A stretch of 59,344 nucleotides of DNA from Acidimicrobiaceae bacterium (GCA_003133545.1 PKYA01000201.1:1-59344); one strand, 5' to 3'. Numbered from the stretch's first letter, positions 42,521-52,163 are shown. Numbers and translations are program-made. Notes: generated by a model not told the origin, from the letters alone.

Positions 42521-44873
42521 GCTCGAGCTCCTCCTCCGACGCCCCTTCCTTGGGGAAGGCCGCCATCTCAGTCCGTGGCTCACGCCACGGATCGGGCAAC
42601 GTGCCGATCCGCGCATCGGAAATGGCGCGCCAAACCCGCTCCGGAGTGCACGGCATGTCGATATGACGCACGCCGAGATGACTCAGTGCATCGACGACGG
42701 CATTTTGCACGGCAGGAGTCGAGCCCACCGTGGCGGACTCGCCGATTCCCTTGGCCCCGAGGTCGTTCACCGGCGACGGCGTCTCGGTGTGCGCGGTCGT
42801 GAAGGAGGGCAGCTCCGCTGCGCTGGGCATGGCGTACTCCGCCAGCGTGGATGTGATCGGGTTGCCGTCGGCATCGTAGAGGAACTGCTCCCACAGCGCC
42901 TGTGCGATGCCCGAAGCCAGCCCACCATGCACCTGGCCGTCAACGAGGAGCGGATTGACGATCACGCCGCAGTCGTCCACGGCAAAGTGCTGGACCGGCA
43001 CCACCCGACCGGTCTCGCTGTCGACCTCGACGACCGCGACATGGGCGCCGAACGGGAACGTCGAGCCGGCCCGCTCCGTGTCGTGTTGCACCTGGAGCGG
43101 CGCTCCCCGCTCCGACGCGGTGCGCGCGACCTGCGCCCAGGTGATCGCCTTGCTCGGGACGCCGGCCACGCCCACGCTGCCGTCGCCGGTCACCACGATG
43201 TCCTCGGGGGCGGCCTCGAGAATGTCCGCCACGAGCTCCTTGGCCCGCTCGACCACCAGCTTGGAGGTCTGCAACACGGCGGTCCCCCCGAGTTGTACGG
43301 AGCGCGAGCCTCCCGTCCCGCCGCCCCGCGCCACGCGTGCGGTATCGGACTGCACATAGCGGATCTGCTCGATGGGCACCCCGAACTGATCGGCCGCGAT
43401 CTGGGCGAACGCAGTCGCATGACCCTGGCCGTGCGCCGAAGTGCCCGCCTTGACCGTGATCATCCCGTCGTCGTGCACCTCGACTTCGGCGAACTCCTCG
43501 CCTCCGCCGGTGACCTCGACATAGCAGGCCAGGCCGATCCCGAGCAGCATGCGGTCACCACGCGCGCGTCGCTGGGCCTGCTCGTCGCGCAGCCCCTTGT
43601 AGTCGGAGATGCGCAAGGCCTCGTCGAGTGCAACCTCGTAGTCGCCACTGTCATATTCGGCGCCCATGACCGTGGTCAGCGGGAACTCCTCGGGTTGGAT
43701 GAAGTTCTTGCGCCGCAGCTCGACGGGGTCCATGTCCAATTCGTCAGCGGCCATGTCTACGATGCGCTCGAGGAACGCGGCGGCCTCAGGACGCCCCGCA
43801 CCGCGGTAGGCACCCATGGGTGTGGTGTTCGTGACCACGATCCCCACGTCGAATGCGATCTCGGGAATGTGATAAACGCCCTGCGCCATGATTTTGGTCT
43901 GGCCCAGGACGAGGATGCCGCCGAAGCCCGCGTACGCGCCCGCGTCGCCGACCATACGGCAGCGCAGGCCGACCATGGTGCCGTCGTGTTTGAGGCCCAG
44001 CTCCACGTACTGCACCTGACCCCGGCCGTGCGGAAGCGCCACCATGTTCTCCGAGCGCGTCTCCACCCACTTGACGGGTCGGCCGAGCTCGAGGGCCAGT
44101 TTGGCCGCCACCACACCCTCGGCCGAGAGGTGCTTCCCCCCGAAGGAACCACCGACGTGGGGCGCGATCACCCGCACCCGGTCCGGCTCGAGCTCGAGCA
44201 AGCCGGAAAGCACGCCGCGGATCATGTGTGGCATTTGGCAGGCCAGGTGCACCGTCAGGTCATAGTCGGCCCCGGTGGGATCGACCGCGATGGCGCTGCC
44301 CTCCATGGGGACCACGGCCACCCGCTGGTTTTCGAAGCGTCCGCGCACGACGACGTCGGCCCCGGCGAGCGGATCGTCGCTGCCGGAGCGCAACCCGATC
44401 ATGACATTGCTGCCAATCGACTCGTACTGAACAGGCGAGTCAGGACTGAGGGCGTCCTCCATGTCCACCACGGCGCCGAGCGGCTCGTAGTCGATCTCCA
44501 CCATTTCGGCCGCGTCCATCGCCAGCGCGCGCGACTCGGCCACGACGACGACGACGGGATCGCCGACGAAGTTGACGCGGTCCTCGGCCAATGCGGGGCG
44601 GACCGCCCCGGGGCGCAGGGTCATCAGAGCCGGCGCAGGGGGGAACGCCAGATCGGTGGCGCTGTACACACCCACCACGCCCGGCATGGCGCGCGCCGCG
44701 CTCGCGTCGATCGACCGGATGGTGGCGTGCGCGATCGGCGACCGGACGAAATGCAGCGTGAGCATACCCTCGATCTTCAGGTTGTCCACGTAGGTGCCTT
44801 CGCCCCGCAGGAGGGCGGGATCCTCGACTCGACGCACCGGCTTGCCCGAGAAGGCGCCAGCTCCCATGGTCAT
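42495..44873 (-). CDS. coxL: molybdenum hydroxylase large subunit, form II CoxL-like
   Basis: A 792-residue molybdopterin-binding subunit of the xanthine oxidase family. It has RRVEDPALLRGEGTYVDNL, APHVGGSFGGKHLSAEGVVA, and the active-site loop MGAYRGAGRPEAAAF near residue 355. AYRGAGR marks form II (putative) CO dehydrogenases; true CO oxidisers of form I have AYxCSFR. ELRRKNFIQPEEFPL, TSAHGQGHATAFAQIAADQF and VNDLGAKGIGESATVGSTPA with the catalytic Glu in KGIGE complete it. Substrate unknown, probably an aromatic, aldehyde or heterocycle. ATG 44873 overlaps the coxM stop as ATGA. Confidence 0.94.
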   Translation of the reverse strand: MTMGAGAFSGKPVRRVEDPALLRGEGTYVDNLKIEGMLTLHFVRSPIAHATIRSIDASAARAMPGVVGVYSATDLAFPPAPALMTLRPGAVRPALAEDRVNFVGDPVVVVVAESRALAMDAAEMVEIDYEPLGAVVDMEDALSPDSPVQYESIGSNVMIGLRSGSDDPLAGADVVVRGRFENQRVAVVPMEGSAIAVDPTGADYDLTVHLACQMPHMIRGVLSGLLELEPDRVRVIAPHVGGSFGGKHLSAEGVVAAKLALELGRPVKWVETRSENMVALPHGRGQVQYVELGLKHDGTMVGLRCRMVGDAGAYAGFGGILVLGQTKIMAQGVYHIPEIAFDVGIVVTNTTPMGAYRGAGRPEAAAFLERIVDMAADELDMDPVELRRKNFIQPEEFPLTTVMGAEYDSGDYEVALDEALRISDYKGLRDEQAQRRARGDRMLLGIGLACYVEVTGGGEEFAEVEVHDDGMITVKAGTSAHGQGHATAFAQIAADQFGVPIEQIRYVQSDTARVARGGGTGGSRSVQLGGTAVLQTSKLVVERAKELVADILEAAPEDIVVTGDGSVGVAGVPSKAITWAQVARTASERGAPLQVQHDTERAGSTFPFGAHVAVVEVDSETGRVVPVQHFAVDDCGVIVNPLLVDGQVHGGLASGIAQALWEQFLYDADGNPITSTLAEYAMPSAAELPSFTTAHTETPSPVNDLGAKGIGESATVGSTPAVQNAVVDALSHLGVRHIDMPCTPERVWRAISDARIGTLPDPWREPRTEMAAFPKEGASEEELERGAESVNL

Positions 44874-45691
44874 GACGTTGCCTCCTCGAGCGCTCGGCGC
44901 ACCAGCACGGTGGCCAAATGGCGGCGGTACTCCGACGAGGCGTTGATGTCACTCGGTGGGTCGGCTCCCTCCGCCGCCAAAAGGGCCGCCTCGACGACCG
45001 ATGCACCACCGCCCACCGCCGCCTCGACCGCCGTGGCGCGCAGGGGCGTGGACCCCATGTTCACGAGCGCGATCCCGGTCGTCCCGTTGACGACGGCCGC
45101 CACACCGACGATGGCCCAGTCCTGGGCCCGCCGATTGAACTTCTGGAACGACCACCCTGCCCCGGGCGCCTTCGGTACCCGGATTTCGACGAGCATTTCG
45201 TCGGGGGCGAGCGCAGTCTCGAGGAACCCTTTGAAGAAGTCGACCGCGGCGATCTCACGCCGGCCACCGGGCCCCTGGGCCACGAGGGTGCCACCCAGGG
45301 CAAGGATCGCCGCCGGGAGATCCGATGCCGGGTCGCCATGGGCGAGGGAGCCACCCAGAGTGCCGCGGTGGCGTACCTGTGGATCGCCAACCTGGTGCGC
45401 GATGTAGGGCAACATCGGGACTTGCTCCTTCAGTAAGGACGAGGTCTCGAGATCGTGATGGCGCGTCAGTGCGCCGATGGCCACCTCATCCCCCTGCTCC
45501 TCTATGAACGAGAGCTCGTGGACCCGGCCGACGTCGATGAGCACCGACGGGATGGCGAGCCGCAGCTTCATGAGTGGCAGCAGGGAATGTCCTCCCGCCA
45601 GAAGCTTGGCCTCGTCGCCATGCTCGACGAGCAGCGCGACCGCCTCTTCGGCCGAGCCGGCCCGGACGTAGTCGAAAGGCGCCGGGATCAT
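44870..45691 (-). CDS. coxM: molybdenum hydroxylase FAD subunit
   Basis: A 273-residue FAD-binding medium subunit: [39 protein letters not shown] (FAD pyrophosphate loop AGGHSLLP) and [20 protein letters not shown] (second loop [11 protein letters not shown]-like). It passes electrons from the iron-sulfur subunit to an acceptor such as quinone. Both ends overlap neighbours by four bases (coxS upstream, coxL downstream), showing coupled expression. Confidence 0.94.
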   Translation of the reverse strand: MIPAPFDYVRAGSAEEAVALLVEHGDEAKLLAGGHSLLPLMKLRLAIPSVLIDVGRVHELSFIEEQGDEVAIGALTRHHDLETSSLLKEQVPMLPYIAHQVGDPQVRHRGTLGGSLAHGDPASDLPAAILALGGTLVAQGPGGRREIAAVDFFKGFLETALAPDEMLVEIRVPKAPGAGWSFQKFNRRAQDWAIVGVAAVVNGTTGIALVNMGSTPLRATAVEAAVGGGASVVEAALLAAEGADPPSDINASSEYRRHLATVLVRRALEEATS

Positions 45692-46176
45692 GACACCGAC
45701 CCCGGGACCATCCCGCGCTCGGCCGCGCAGGCGAGGACGGCCCTCACAATGTTGTGGTAGCCGGTGCAGCGACACAAGTTGCCTTCGAGTCCCTCGCGCA
45801 CCGTACGCTCGGTCAGCTGATCCTCCTCTTCGAGCAACGAGACCGCCGCCATCACCATCCCCGGGGTGCAGTAGCCGCACTGGAGGGCATGATTCTCGCG
45901 GAATGCCTCCTGGACCGGGTGCAACGGACCTTCGGCGGGAGCCAGTCCCTCGATGGTCTGGATCTCGGCGCCATCGGCCTGGGCCGCCAGCAACGTGCAC
46001 GATTTCACCGACTCGCCGTTGAGCAGCACCGTGCATGCGCCGCACGAACTGGTGTCGCACCCGATGTTCGTGCCGGTAAGGCCGAGGGTCTCGCGCAGGT
46101 ACTGCACCAGCAACAGCCTCGGCTCGACCTCGTCCTGATGGTCGGTCCCATTGACCTGCACCGCGATCAAAACCAC
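45688..46176 (-). CDS. coxS: molybdenum hydroxylase [2Fe-2S] subunit
   Basis: A 162-residue iron-sulfur subunit. The plant-ferredoxin-type cluster is bound by [16 protein letters not shown] and a later Cys in VKSCTLLA; the second cluster by [13 protein letters not shown] and [12 protein letters not shown]. It carries electrons between the molybdenum centre and FAD. GTG 46176 has GGGGAGGA at ideal spacing. First gene of a nine-gene operon (coxS, M, L, D, E, two XdhC-type, mobA-like, coxG). Confidence 0.95.
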   Translation of the reverse strand: MVLIAVQVNGTDHQDEVEPRLLLVQYLRETLGLTGTNIGCDTSSCGACTVLLNGESVKSCTLLAAQADGAEIQTIEGLAPAEGPLHPVQEAFRENHALQCGYCTPGMVMAAVSLLEEEDQLTERTVREGLEGNLCRCTGYHNIVRAVLACAAERGMVPGSVS

Positions 46177-46490
46177 CGGCTTTCCTCCCCTGCCCGACGT
46201 CCACTCGTCCTCATCGCTGCAACCCTACGCTGGCCACCGGCGCCCCGCGATCGTACGGGTGCAGGCGTCGCCTCGTGACCTGGACTTTGTAGGGCACCAA
46301 GTTGCCCCCCTCGGGCGGCTGGCTGCGACAGGAGCGCGTGCCCGGGCAGTTGATCCCGACGCCGACGGGGTCTCCCGGATCTGCAATAGCGGTGCTGGTG
46401 CATCTAGTTTGGGGCCGTGCAGCCAGAGTGCTCCACCACGGCGTCACCCACCCCACCCCTACCATTCGATCTTTAGGAGAGGAACGACAA
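46177..46490. promoter_or_regulatory. divergent promoter region, cox operon / aldolase
   Basis: 314 bp between the cox operon and the aldolase gene, read away from each other, so both promoters should lie here. An AGGAGAGG ribosome site for the aldolase is at 46476-46483. No convincing paired promoter boxes or gene were seen. Confidence 0.4.
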
Positions 46491-47159
46491 ATGAGCGATC
46501 TGCTCTTGGCCGATCAACGAGAGGCGGTTGCCAGTGCCAGCCGCCACCTGGCCCAAAAGGGGCTCGTCATCGGCACCGCCGGCAACATCTCGGCACGGCA
46601 CGAGGATCTCATCGCCGTCACGCCGACCGGGGCAGACCTGGGCACCGTCACCGCGGAGATGGTGACGATCATCAACCTGGAGGGTGAGGTGGTGGACGGC
46701 GATCTGGCCCCCACGTCCGAGGTGCCGCTGCACACCGGGATCTATGCCGCGACCAACGCCCTCGCCATTACCCATGCCCACGCCATGGCGTCCACGGCCC
46801 TTTCGTGCTGTCACGACGAGTTGCCACCGCTGCACTACAGCTGCCTCGGCCTGGGAGGAGCCCCCCGCACCGCCCCGTACGCCACCTTCGGGACCAAAGA
46901 ACTGGCCGACAACGTCATCAAGGCACTCGAGGGCCGGAACGCGGCGATGATGCAGAACCACGGGTCCATTGCCTATGGCAGCACCATGGATCAGGCCGTC
47001 GAACGGCTCGAGTTGCTCGAATGGCTGGCCGAGTTGTACTGGCGAGCCTCGTCCCTCGGTACGCCGCACATTTTGACCGACAAGGACTTCGAGAACATCA
47101 TTGTGGCGGCGACCTCGGGCCGCTACGGCGTCATGCGGAAGGTCGACAAGGCCAAGTAG
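46491..47159 (+). CDS. class II aldolase/adducin family protein
   Basis: A 222-residue FucA/AraD-type protein. It shows VIGTAGNISARHEDLIAVTP, TSEVPLHTGIYAA (catalytic Glu and following His), ITHAHAMASTALSC (zinc HxH) and AMMQNHGSIAYGS (third zinc His). Such enzymes cleave phosphorylated or free sugar acids to dihydroxyacetone phosphate or pyruvate-type products; the substrate is not clear. The ATG has AGGAGAGG upstream. It is followed 42 bp later by an aldo/keto reductase, and the pair could form a short sugar or aldehyde route. Confidence 0.88.
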   Translation: MSDLLLADQREAVASASRHLAQKGLVIGTAGNISARHEDLIAVTPTGADLGTVTAEMVTIINLEGEVVDGDLAPTSEVPLHTGIYAATNALAITHAHAMASTALSCCHDELPPLHYSCLGLGGAPRTAPYATFGTKELADNVIKALEGRNAAMMQNHGSIAYGSTMDQAVERLELLEWLAELYWRASSLGTPHILTDKDFENIIVAATSGRYGVMRKVDKAK

Positions 47160-47201
47160 CCGCATGTCGCCCGGGTCGGGGTCACGGTAGGCGGGGCCAC
47201 G

Positions 47202-48113
47202 GTGACGGCAGTTATGGGTTTGGGGCTCGCCGCACTGGGTCGTCCGGGCTATCTCACCTTGGGCCACGGCGAGTCCATCGGAGCAGACCGCTCGGTCGAT
47301 GGCCTGCAACAACGTTGCCATGAGGTCTGTGATGCCGCCTGGGCCGCCGGCATCCGGTGGTTCGACGCCGCCCGCTCCTACGGCAGGGCCGAGGAATTCC
47401 TCGCCAGCTGGCTGACCCGCCGCGCCATCGGCCCCGCAGAGGTAACGGTGTCCTCCAAATGGGGGTACACCTATACGGCCGACTGGAAGGTCGACGTCGA
47501 GGTTCCCGAGGTGAAGGACCATTCAGCCGCCGCCCTGGCACGCCAGTGGCCGGAGTCCGACGCGCTGCTGGGTCCTTGGCTCCGCTTGTACCAGGTCCAT
47601 TCGGCCACTCTGGATTCCGGGATCCTCACCGACACTCGGGTGCACCGCGACCTGGCGGGACTCGGCGTGCCGATCGGGCTCAGCGTGAGCGGCCCGCTTC
47701 AGGCCGAGACGCTGCGGCGGGCCCTGCCCATCGAGGTCGAGGGCGTTCCCCTGTTCTCCGCGGTGCAGGCGACCTGGAACCTCCTCGAGACGTCCGTGGG
47801 GGCGGCTCTGGCCGAGGCCAAGGCGGCCGGCTGGACCATCATCGTCAAGGAGGCCCTGGCCAACGGGCGCCTGGCCGAACCCGGGCGGGCACCGGCACTC
47901 CTCGGTGCGCGTCCTGATGTGACCGCCCTCGCCGCGGCTGTGCACCAACCGTGGGCGGACGTCGTTCTTTCAGGCGCCGCCACCGTGGCACACCTGTGGT
48001 CGAACGTCGCCGCGCTGACCGAGAGCACCGGGCAGGATCTTGACGGGCTCTCATCGCTCGCACGTGACCCGCGGGACTATTGGGCTGAGCGTGGCGCGTT
48101 GCGCTGGACCTAA
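47202..48113 (+). CDS. aldo/keto reductase
   Basis: A 303-residue NADPH-type TIM-barrel oxidoreductase. The catalytic tetrad is visible: Asp and Tyr in RWFDAARSYGRAEEFLASW, Lys in VTVSSKWGYTYTA, His in RLYQVHSATLDSG. IGLSVSGPLQ, FSAVQATWNLLETS and WTIIVKEALANGRL follow the family. It reduces aldehydes or ketones of unknown identity. GTG 47202 is used; ATG 47214 is an alternative with the same barrel start. Confidence 0.88.
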   Translation: MTAVMGLGLAALGRPGYLTLGHGESIGADRSVDGLQQRCHEVCDAAWAAGIRWFDAARSYGRAEEFLASWLTRRAIGPAEVTVSSKWGYTYTADWKVDVEVPEVKDHSAAALARQWPESDALLGPWLRLYQVHSATLDSGILTDTRVHRDLAGLGVPIGLSVSGPLQAETLRRALPIEVEGVPLFSAVQATWNLLETSVGAALAEAKAAGWTIIVKEALANGRLAEPGRAPALLGARPDVTALAAAVHQPWADVVLSGAATVAHLWSNVAALTESTGQDLDGLSSLARDPRDYWAERGALRWT

Positions 48114-48134
48114 TGGCGGGCCAGCGGCCCCGCG

Positions 48135-48656
48135 TCATTGACTCTCTTGGGACAGGGGCGGCACCGTATTCCACGGTGTCGACCGGGGCCGCCGGGTGGG
48201 TGCCAGGCGCACCAATGCGTTGTAGGTGATCACGGCGATGGCCAGGTGCATCAGCATCAGGAAGGCCACGGCCCTGAGGGGCTGACCCTGGTGCCAGATA
48301 TAGAGGTCGGGGAGCAAGAGGACGACGGTGACGGCAATGGCCAAACGGAAGAATAGCCAGCGGGGTGCAGTGCTGATGCGCACCACAACGGGCCAGCCGA
48401 TGCAGGCGATGACGACTCCGATGACCGTCAGTCGCGCGTAGTCATGAAACTGAAAGTGCCCGTACCCCTTCGTCGAAGGGAACACATGGGTCGCGACGAC
48501 CACCAACAGCGCGTCGGCGCCGAGCGAACCCGCGATCGACAGCACGGTGGCCAGGACCAGCCTGAACTGCCGCGGTTGGCGGTGCGAGGGAGTCGGGCCC
48601 AATTCGATATGCAACGCGGCGAACAGGCGGTCGACCGAGTCAGATGAGGCTGCCAT
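48135..48656 (-). CDS. four-helix membrane protein (DUF6069-like)
   Basis: A 173-residue integral membrane protein with four hydrophobic stretches: LATVLSIAGSLGADALLVVV, LTVIGVVIACIGWPVVVRI, LFFRLAIAVTVVLLLPDLYI and AVAFLMLMHLAIAVITYNAL. The spacing and the short periplasmic Trp/His loop (YIWHQGQPLRA) recall DUF6069 proteins, but that is by eye. It overlaps no gene and is convergent with the aldo/keto reductase. Function unknown. Confidence 0.65.
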   Translation of the reverse strand: MAASSDSVDRLFAALHIELGPTPSHRQPRQFRLVLATVLSIAGSLGADALLVVVATHVFPSTKGYGHFQFHDYARLTVIGVVIACIGWPVVVRISTAPRWLFFRLAIAVTVVLLLPDLYIWHQGQPLRAVAFLMLMHLAIAVITYNALVRLAPTRRPRSTPWNTVPPLSQESQ

Positions 48657-48767
48657 GCCTCAAGGGTAGAGAGCCAGCACCGGGCCCGTTATCGCCCGCA
48701 AGTATGACCGACGGGCTCGATCTCATCCCTAGGGTGCAGGCGCCAACGGCAGGGCCGCGCGGAGCGA

Positions 48768-50573
48768 TCACCTCCGATTGGGCACCGGGGCGGTCGGCGT
48801 GGCGCCGGTCGGGCAGGCCCGGGGGTCCCAGGGCGCCAGGCCGGGGTTGGACGCCGACGGAGCGGCGATTACCCCCGATGCCGGGGCGGTGGTCGTCGTC
48901 GTGGCGGGTCCCGCCTGTGTCGTCGTGGTCGCCGCCGGGGCGTTCACGGCGAACTGGGTTCCGGTCACCACGGTCACCTGGGCGCCGTCGACCACCTGGC
49001 TCGGGTCGTAGGCCATGATGACGGCCCCGGTCATGGAGCGCGCCACCGTCTCGGCCGCCGCCTCGGCGCCCGGAGAAAGCGACCCGTAATAGACCACGGT
49101 CTCGGCCACATCCCCAACCGCAGCGGTGTCGCCCACCCCGACGGTGTGGAAGCCCAATGCGCTCAACGCGCCAGCGGTGGTCGTCGCCTGGTTGTACGCG
49201 CCCGTGCCGTTCATCACCGACACGGTCACCGATGGGGGGGCCGGCAGGGGGTCCCCGGTCATGGAATCGGTGCTCATATTTACGCCGAGGACCTGATCGA
49301 TGACCGCCTGGTCTTGCGACTGCGATGGGAACTCGACATCTCCATAGGACGACCCCTCGTACACGTAGCTCCCGCCGCTACCGTCCGGGTCGGTCACCTC
49401 GGCGACCGGGATGGTGAGCTGGGGCACGGCATTGATATTGACGGCGTGAAAGTCGAGCACCAGGTTCGCCATATCGGTGACGCCCCAGGACTGGTCGAAG
49501 GTGAAATCAGCTTTCACCGAATTGATGAGGTCGATGTCACTGATCGGGTTGTCGAGCCCCTTCTGGGCTACGGCCGTCGCCAGCACGCGCAGGAACTCGT
49601 GATCGCGGTTGATGCGAGCCAGATCGCTCTGGGCTTCCTGCGGCCAGTCTTCGGCATACTGGCTCGTGGTTCCGGGCGCGTCGTACTGCAGGTGGCGGGC
49701 CCTCACCACCTCGAGGGCTTGGCCGCCGTCGAGGTGGACACACGTCGCCGAGTGGATGTTGAGACCTGTCTCCGCGTCAAAGACGGACTCGGGGAACGCC
49801 ATGTTGATGCCGCCGAGTGCTTCCACGATATTGGCGAACTGATCGAAGTTGAGGGACACGGCGTGCTGGATGGGGATCCCGAAGTCCTCTTGAATGGAGG
49901 CGACCAGCTGGCTCATCCCCTGATAGAGACCGGCGTCGACCTTGTTCGGACCGGTGCTGCGGGCGTTGGGTATGAACAGATCCCGCGGGATGGAGATCAA
50001 TGCGAGCCGATGGTGCGAAGGGTCGGCGTGCAGGATCATGATCACGTCGCTGTTCACGCCGTTCACGCCCTGGGAGCAGATCCCGAAGTCCGGGTTCTGC
50101 ACGGTAAGGGCACAGCGCGAGGTGGAACCCACCATCAAGATGTTCTCCGTACCGGCTTCGACCCCTGTCGTGAGCGCTCCTTTGAGGCCCCGCACATCGA
50201 CCCGGTGGAGGTCGTGCGTGATGTAGTAGGCGTAACCGGCGCCACCCGCTATCACCACCAAGAGCACGCCCAACGTTGAGAAGACGATTCGCCGTATGCG
50301 GCGACGCCGCTTGCTCCGCACGGGCTTGTGGCGGTGCCGGCCTCGCCCGCCCTGCGCGCGCTGCATCTCCTCGCCGAGCGCGACCAACCCGGACTCGTTG
50401 GGCACCCTGGGCGCTCCACTGGATCCGCCGGCCGCCGGTTCCGGGGCGCCCTCGGCCGTCGTCTCCAGCTGGTCACCCAGCTTGCGCAGTCCCTCCTGGT
50501 TGGCCGTGGACCCTCGACGCACCAGGTGGCGAGGCTCGCCTGGCGCCCGGCCTCGCCGGTGAGGGTCACTCAT
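48768..50573 (-). CDS. LytR-CpsA-Psr (LCP) cell-wall ligase with LytR_C domain
   Basis: A 601-residue envelope protein: about 95 cytoplasmic residues ending KRRRRIRR, one membrane helix (about 96-117), then an LCP domain (ENILMVGS, NSDVIMILHADPSHHRLALI, SIPRDLFIPN, NKVDAGLYQG, NFDQFANIVEALGGINM, GQALEVVRARH) and a C-terminal LytR_C domain (VTVSVMNGTGAYNQATTTAG). LCP proteins attach lipid-linked polymers such as arabinogalactan or teichoic acids to peptidoglycan. A Thr/Pro-rich tail ends it. ATG 50573 overlaps the PAP2 gene stop as ATGA. Confidence 0.93.
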   Translation of the reverse strand: MSDPHRRGRAPGEPRHLVRRGSTANQEGLRKLGDQLETTAEGAPEPAAGGSSGAPRVPNESGLVALGEEMQRAQGGRGRHRHKPVRSKRRRRIRRIVFSTLGVLLVVIAGGAGYAYYITHDLHRVDVRGLKGALTTGVEAGTENILMVGSTSRCALTVQNPDFGICSQGVNGVNSDVIMILHADPSHHRLALISIPRDLFIPNARSTGPNKVDAGLYQGMSQLVASIQEDFGIPIQHAVSLNFDQFANIVEALGGINMAFPESVFDAETGLNIHSATCVHLDGGQALEVVRARHLQYDAPGTTSQYAEDWPQEAQSDLARINRDHEFLRVLATAVAQKGLDNPISDIDLINSVKADFTFDQSWGVTDMANLVLDFHAVNINAVPQLTIPVAEVTDPDGSGGSYVYEGSSYGDVEFPSQSQDQAVIDQVLGVNMSTDSMTGDPLPAPPSVTVSVMNGTGAYNQATTTAGALSALGFHTVGVGDTAAVGDVAETVVYYGSLSPGAEAAAETVARSMTGAVIMAYDPSQVVDGAQVTVVTGTQFAVNAPAATTTTQAGPATTTTTAPASGVIAAPSASNPGLAPWDPRACPTGATPTAPVPNRR

Positions 50574-51328
50574 GACGAATGAGGGTAACAACCTGGGCCG
50601 GATGGGTGAAGTCGATCGACTCCCGGCCGCCTCCCGTGCACAGATCGGACAATCCAGGGAACGTGCACCAGCGCGTCGATCGACAGGACAGACCCCACCC
50701 CGACCGCCACACCCCCGACGACATCCGTCGGATAGTGCCACCGCAACACGATGACCGCCGCGCCGACCGCCAGGGTGGCCAGCAGGCCAAGCGCACCGGT
50801 GGGGAAACGTCGGCGGGCGGGCGTAACCAACGTGAGCCCAGTGGCAAGTGCGGCCACAGCGGCCACGGTGCCCGAGGGATACGAGAGACCCCCCGTCGAG
50901 AGGTAATGACGGCCGACCAGGGGTTTAGCGAAGTCCTGGACCAGCAACACCGCCAGCACGGGTGCTGCCGCGCAGGCAACGGCACGGACCCAGTCCCGGC
51001 GGGCGCCGATGAGGAAGACGGCGATGACGCCCACGATCACCGCGGCCATTGAGCCAAGATCGGCGAGGTCGAGCGCCCAGCGCGCACTCGGGGCGGCGGG
51101 GAGGAGGAGGTCGCCCCACGCATCGAGTCGATTGGGCCACGGGCGATGGACAAAGACCAGCCCGGCCAGGGCGGCGACACCCAGCAGCAGCACCCCTGCA
51201 GCCAACTCGGTGACAACCTCCACGGGGCTGACAGCGGAGGGCCTGCTCTGGAGACGACGCGGCGCGCCGGAGGGTGCCGTGATGGCTGAAGGCGGCTGGG
51301 GACCCCATCCGGCAAGCTGCGAGGGCAT
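50570..51328 (-). CDS. PAP2-superfamily membrane phosphatase
   Basis: About 252 residues with five or six membrane segments. PAP2 motifs are recognisable but altered: FAKPLVGRHYLS for motif 1, SYPSGTVAAVAALATGL for motif 2 (Thr where the PSGH His acts as acid), and VLRWHYPTDVVGGVAVG for motif 3 (HxxxD kept). It would dephosphorylate lipid phosphates such as undecaprenyl diphosphate on the outer face. Coupling by a 4-bp overlap to the LCP gene fits recycling of the lipid carrier released by LCP transfer. The start is uncertain: ATG 51328 or GTG 51334. Confidence 0.85.
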   Translation of the reverse strand: MPSQLAGWGPQPPSAITAPSGAPRRLQSRPSAVSPVEVVTELAAGVLLLGVAALAGLVFVHRPWPNRLDAWGDLLLPAAPSARWALDLADLGSMAAVIVGVIAVFLIGARRDWVRAVACAAAPVLAVLLVQDFAKPLVGRHYLSTGGLSYPSGTVAAVAALATGLTLVTPARRRFPTGALGLLATLAVGAAVIVLRWHYPTDVVGGVAVGVGSVLSIDALVHVPWIVRSVHGRRPGVDRLHPSGPGCYPHSS

Positions 51329-51485
51329 CCTCACTGGAGGGGGTGGGGTGCGGCGGGAGCAAAGTCTCCGATGACCATGGAGTTCTTCACGCTAGGGAGG
51401 CACGACGGGCACTGTGGGGCGACCCGGGAATGAAATCCGCGGGCATCACCTCATCCCTGAGTCGAAGGTACGGTGGACGACGTCG

Positions 51486-52163
51486 CTACGGAGCGTGCGG
51501 ATTGCCCCCGCGATCATCCGCGGCCAGGCTCTGCTGGGTTGAGTTCGCCGCGATCCCCGTGGCCCGCTCTTCGCGCAGCACCCTGATCCGATGGTAGATC
51601 CCGAGTGCGATCGCGATCACCGCCAGGGCAAGGGCGACATATCCCACGTCGGAGAAGTCCTTGACGGCTTTGTGCCAACTGCCGCCGAGCGCGTAGCCGA
51701 TGCTCGAGAGTGCTGCGGTGAACATCGCCGCACCCACTATGGAAAAGAGCACGAAGCGCCAGAGGGCCATTTCGGCCAGACCCGCGACAATGGAAACGAA
51801 GGAGCGCAGGAGCGGGATCAACCGCCCGACGAGGACGAACGGGTCTCCCCTTCGTGCCAGGAACGCCTCGACGCGGTCCAGATCGCGGTGGGTCAGAAGG
51901 AGGTACTTGCCGACCTTGTCGACCAACGGGCGGCCGCCAAACCTCCCGAAGCCGTACCCGAGCAGGGAGCCAACCATCTCGCCGGCCAGCGCGATGATGA
52001 TCACCAGCGCGAGCGTGAAGTGATGATGGGGCCCGATCTGCCCGCTCGCCAGCGCCCCGCCGTAGGCCATCGCGAGCTCCGAACCAACCGGGATGCCGAA
52101 GGCGGAGAGGGCGGTGATCAGGAAAAGTGCGAGATAACCCCAGTTGACGATTAAGTTCTCCAC
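51486..52163 (-). CDS. DedA-family membrane protein
   Basis: A 225-residue DedA/SNARE-associated protein: YLALFLITALSAFGIPVGSE, EMVGSLLGYGFGRFGGRPLV, RVEAFLARRGDPFVLVGRLI with PLLRSFVSIVAGLAEM, the F-x3-R-x2-P-x2-R signature. DedA proteins are needed for membrane homeostasis and some flip undecaprenyl phosphate or phosphatidylethanolamine. Being next to the PAP2 and LCP genes supports a part in lipid-carrier handling. GTG 52163 has AGGGAG upstream, which lies in a 12-bp palindrome. Confidence 0.88.
   Translation of the reverse strand: MENLIVNWGYLALFLITALSAFGIPVGSELAMAYGGALASGQIGPHHHFTLALVIIIALAGEMVGSLLGYGFGRFGGRPLVDKVGKYLLLTHRDLDRVEAFLARRGDPFVLVGRLIPLLRSFVSIVAGLAEMALWRFVLFSIVGAAMFTAALSSIGYALGGSWHKAVKDFSDVGYVALALAVIAIALGIYHRIRVLREERATGIAANSTQQSLAADDRGGNPHAP

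Noticed and set aside
42495-44873. Calling the molybdenum hydroxylase a true CO dehydrogenase
   Set aside because: The active-site loop is AYRGAGR, the form II type, not the AYxCSFR of CO-oxidising form I enzymes.
42327-45407. A long plus-strand frame of over 1000 codons opposite coxL
   Set aside because: Antisense shadow of the molybdenum hydroxylase genes; the coding strand has full family motifs and ribosome sites.
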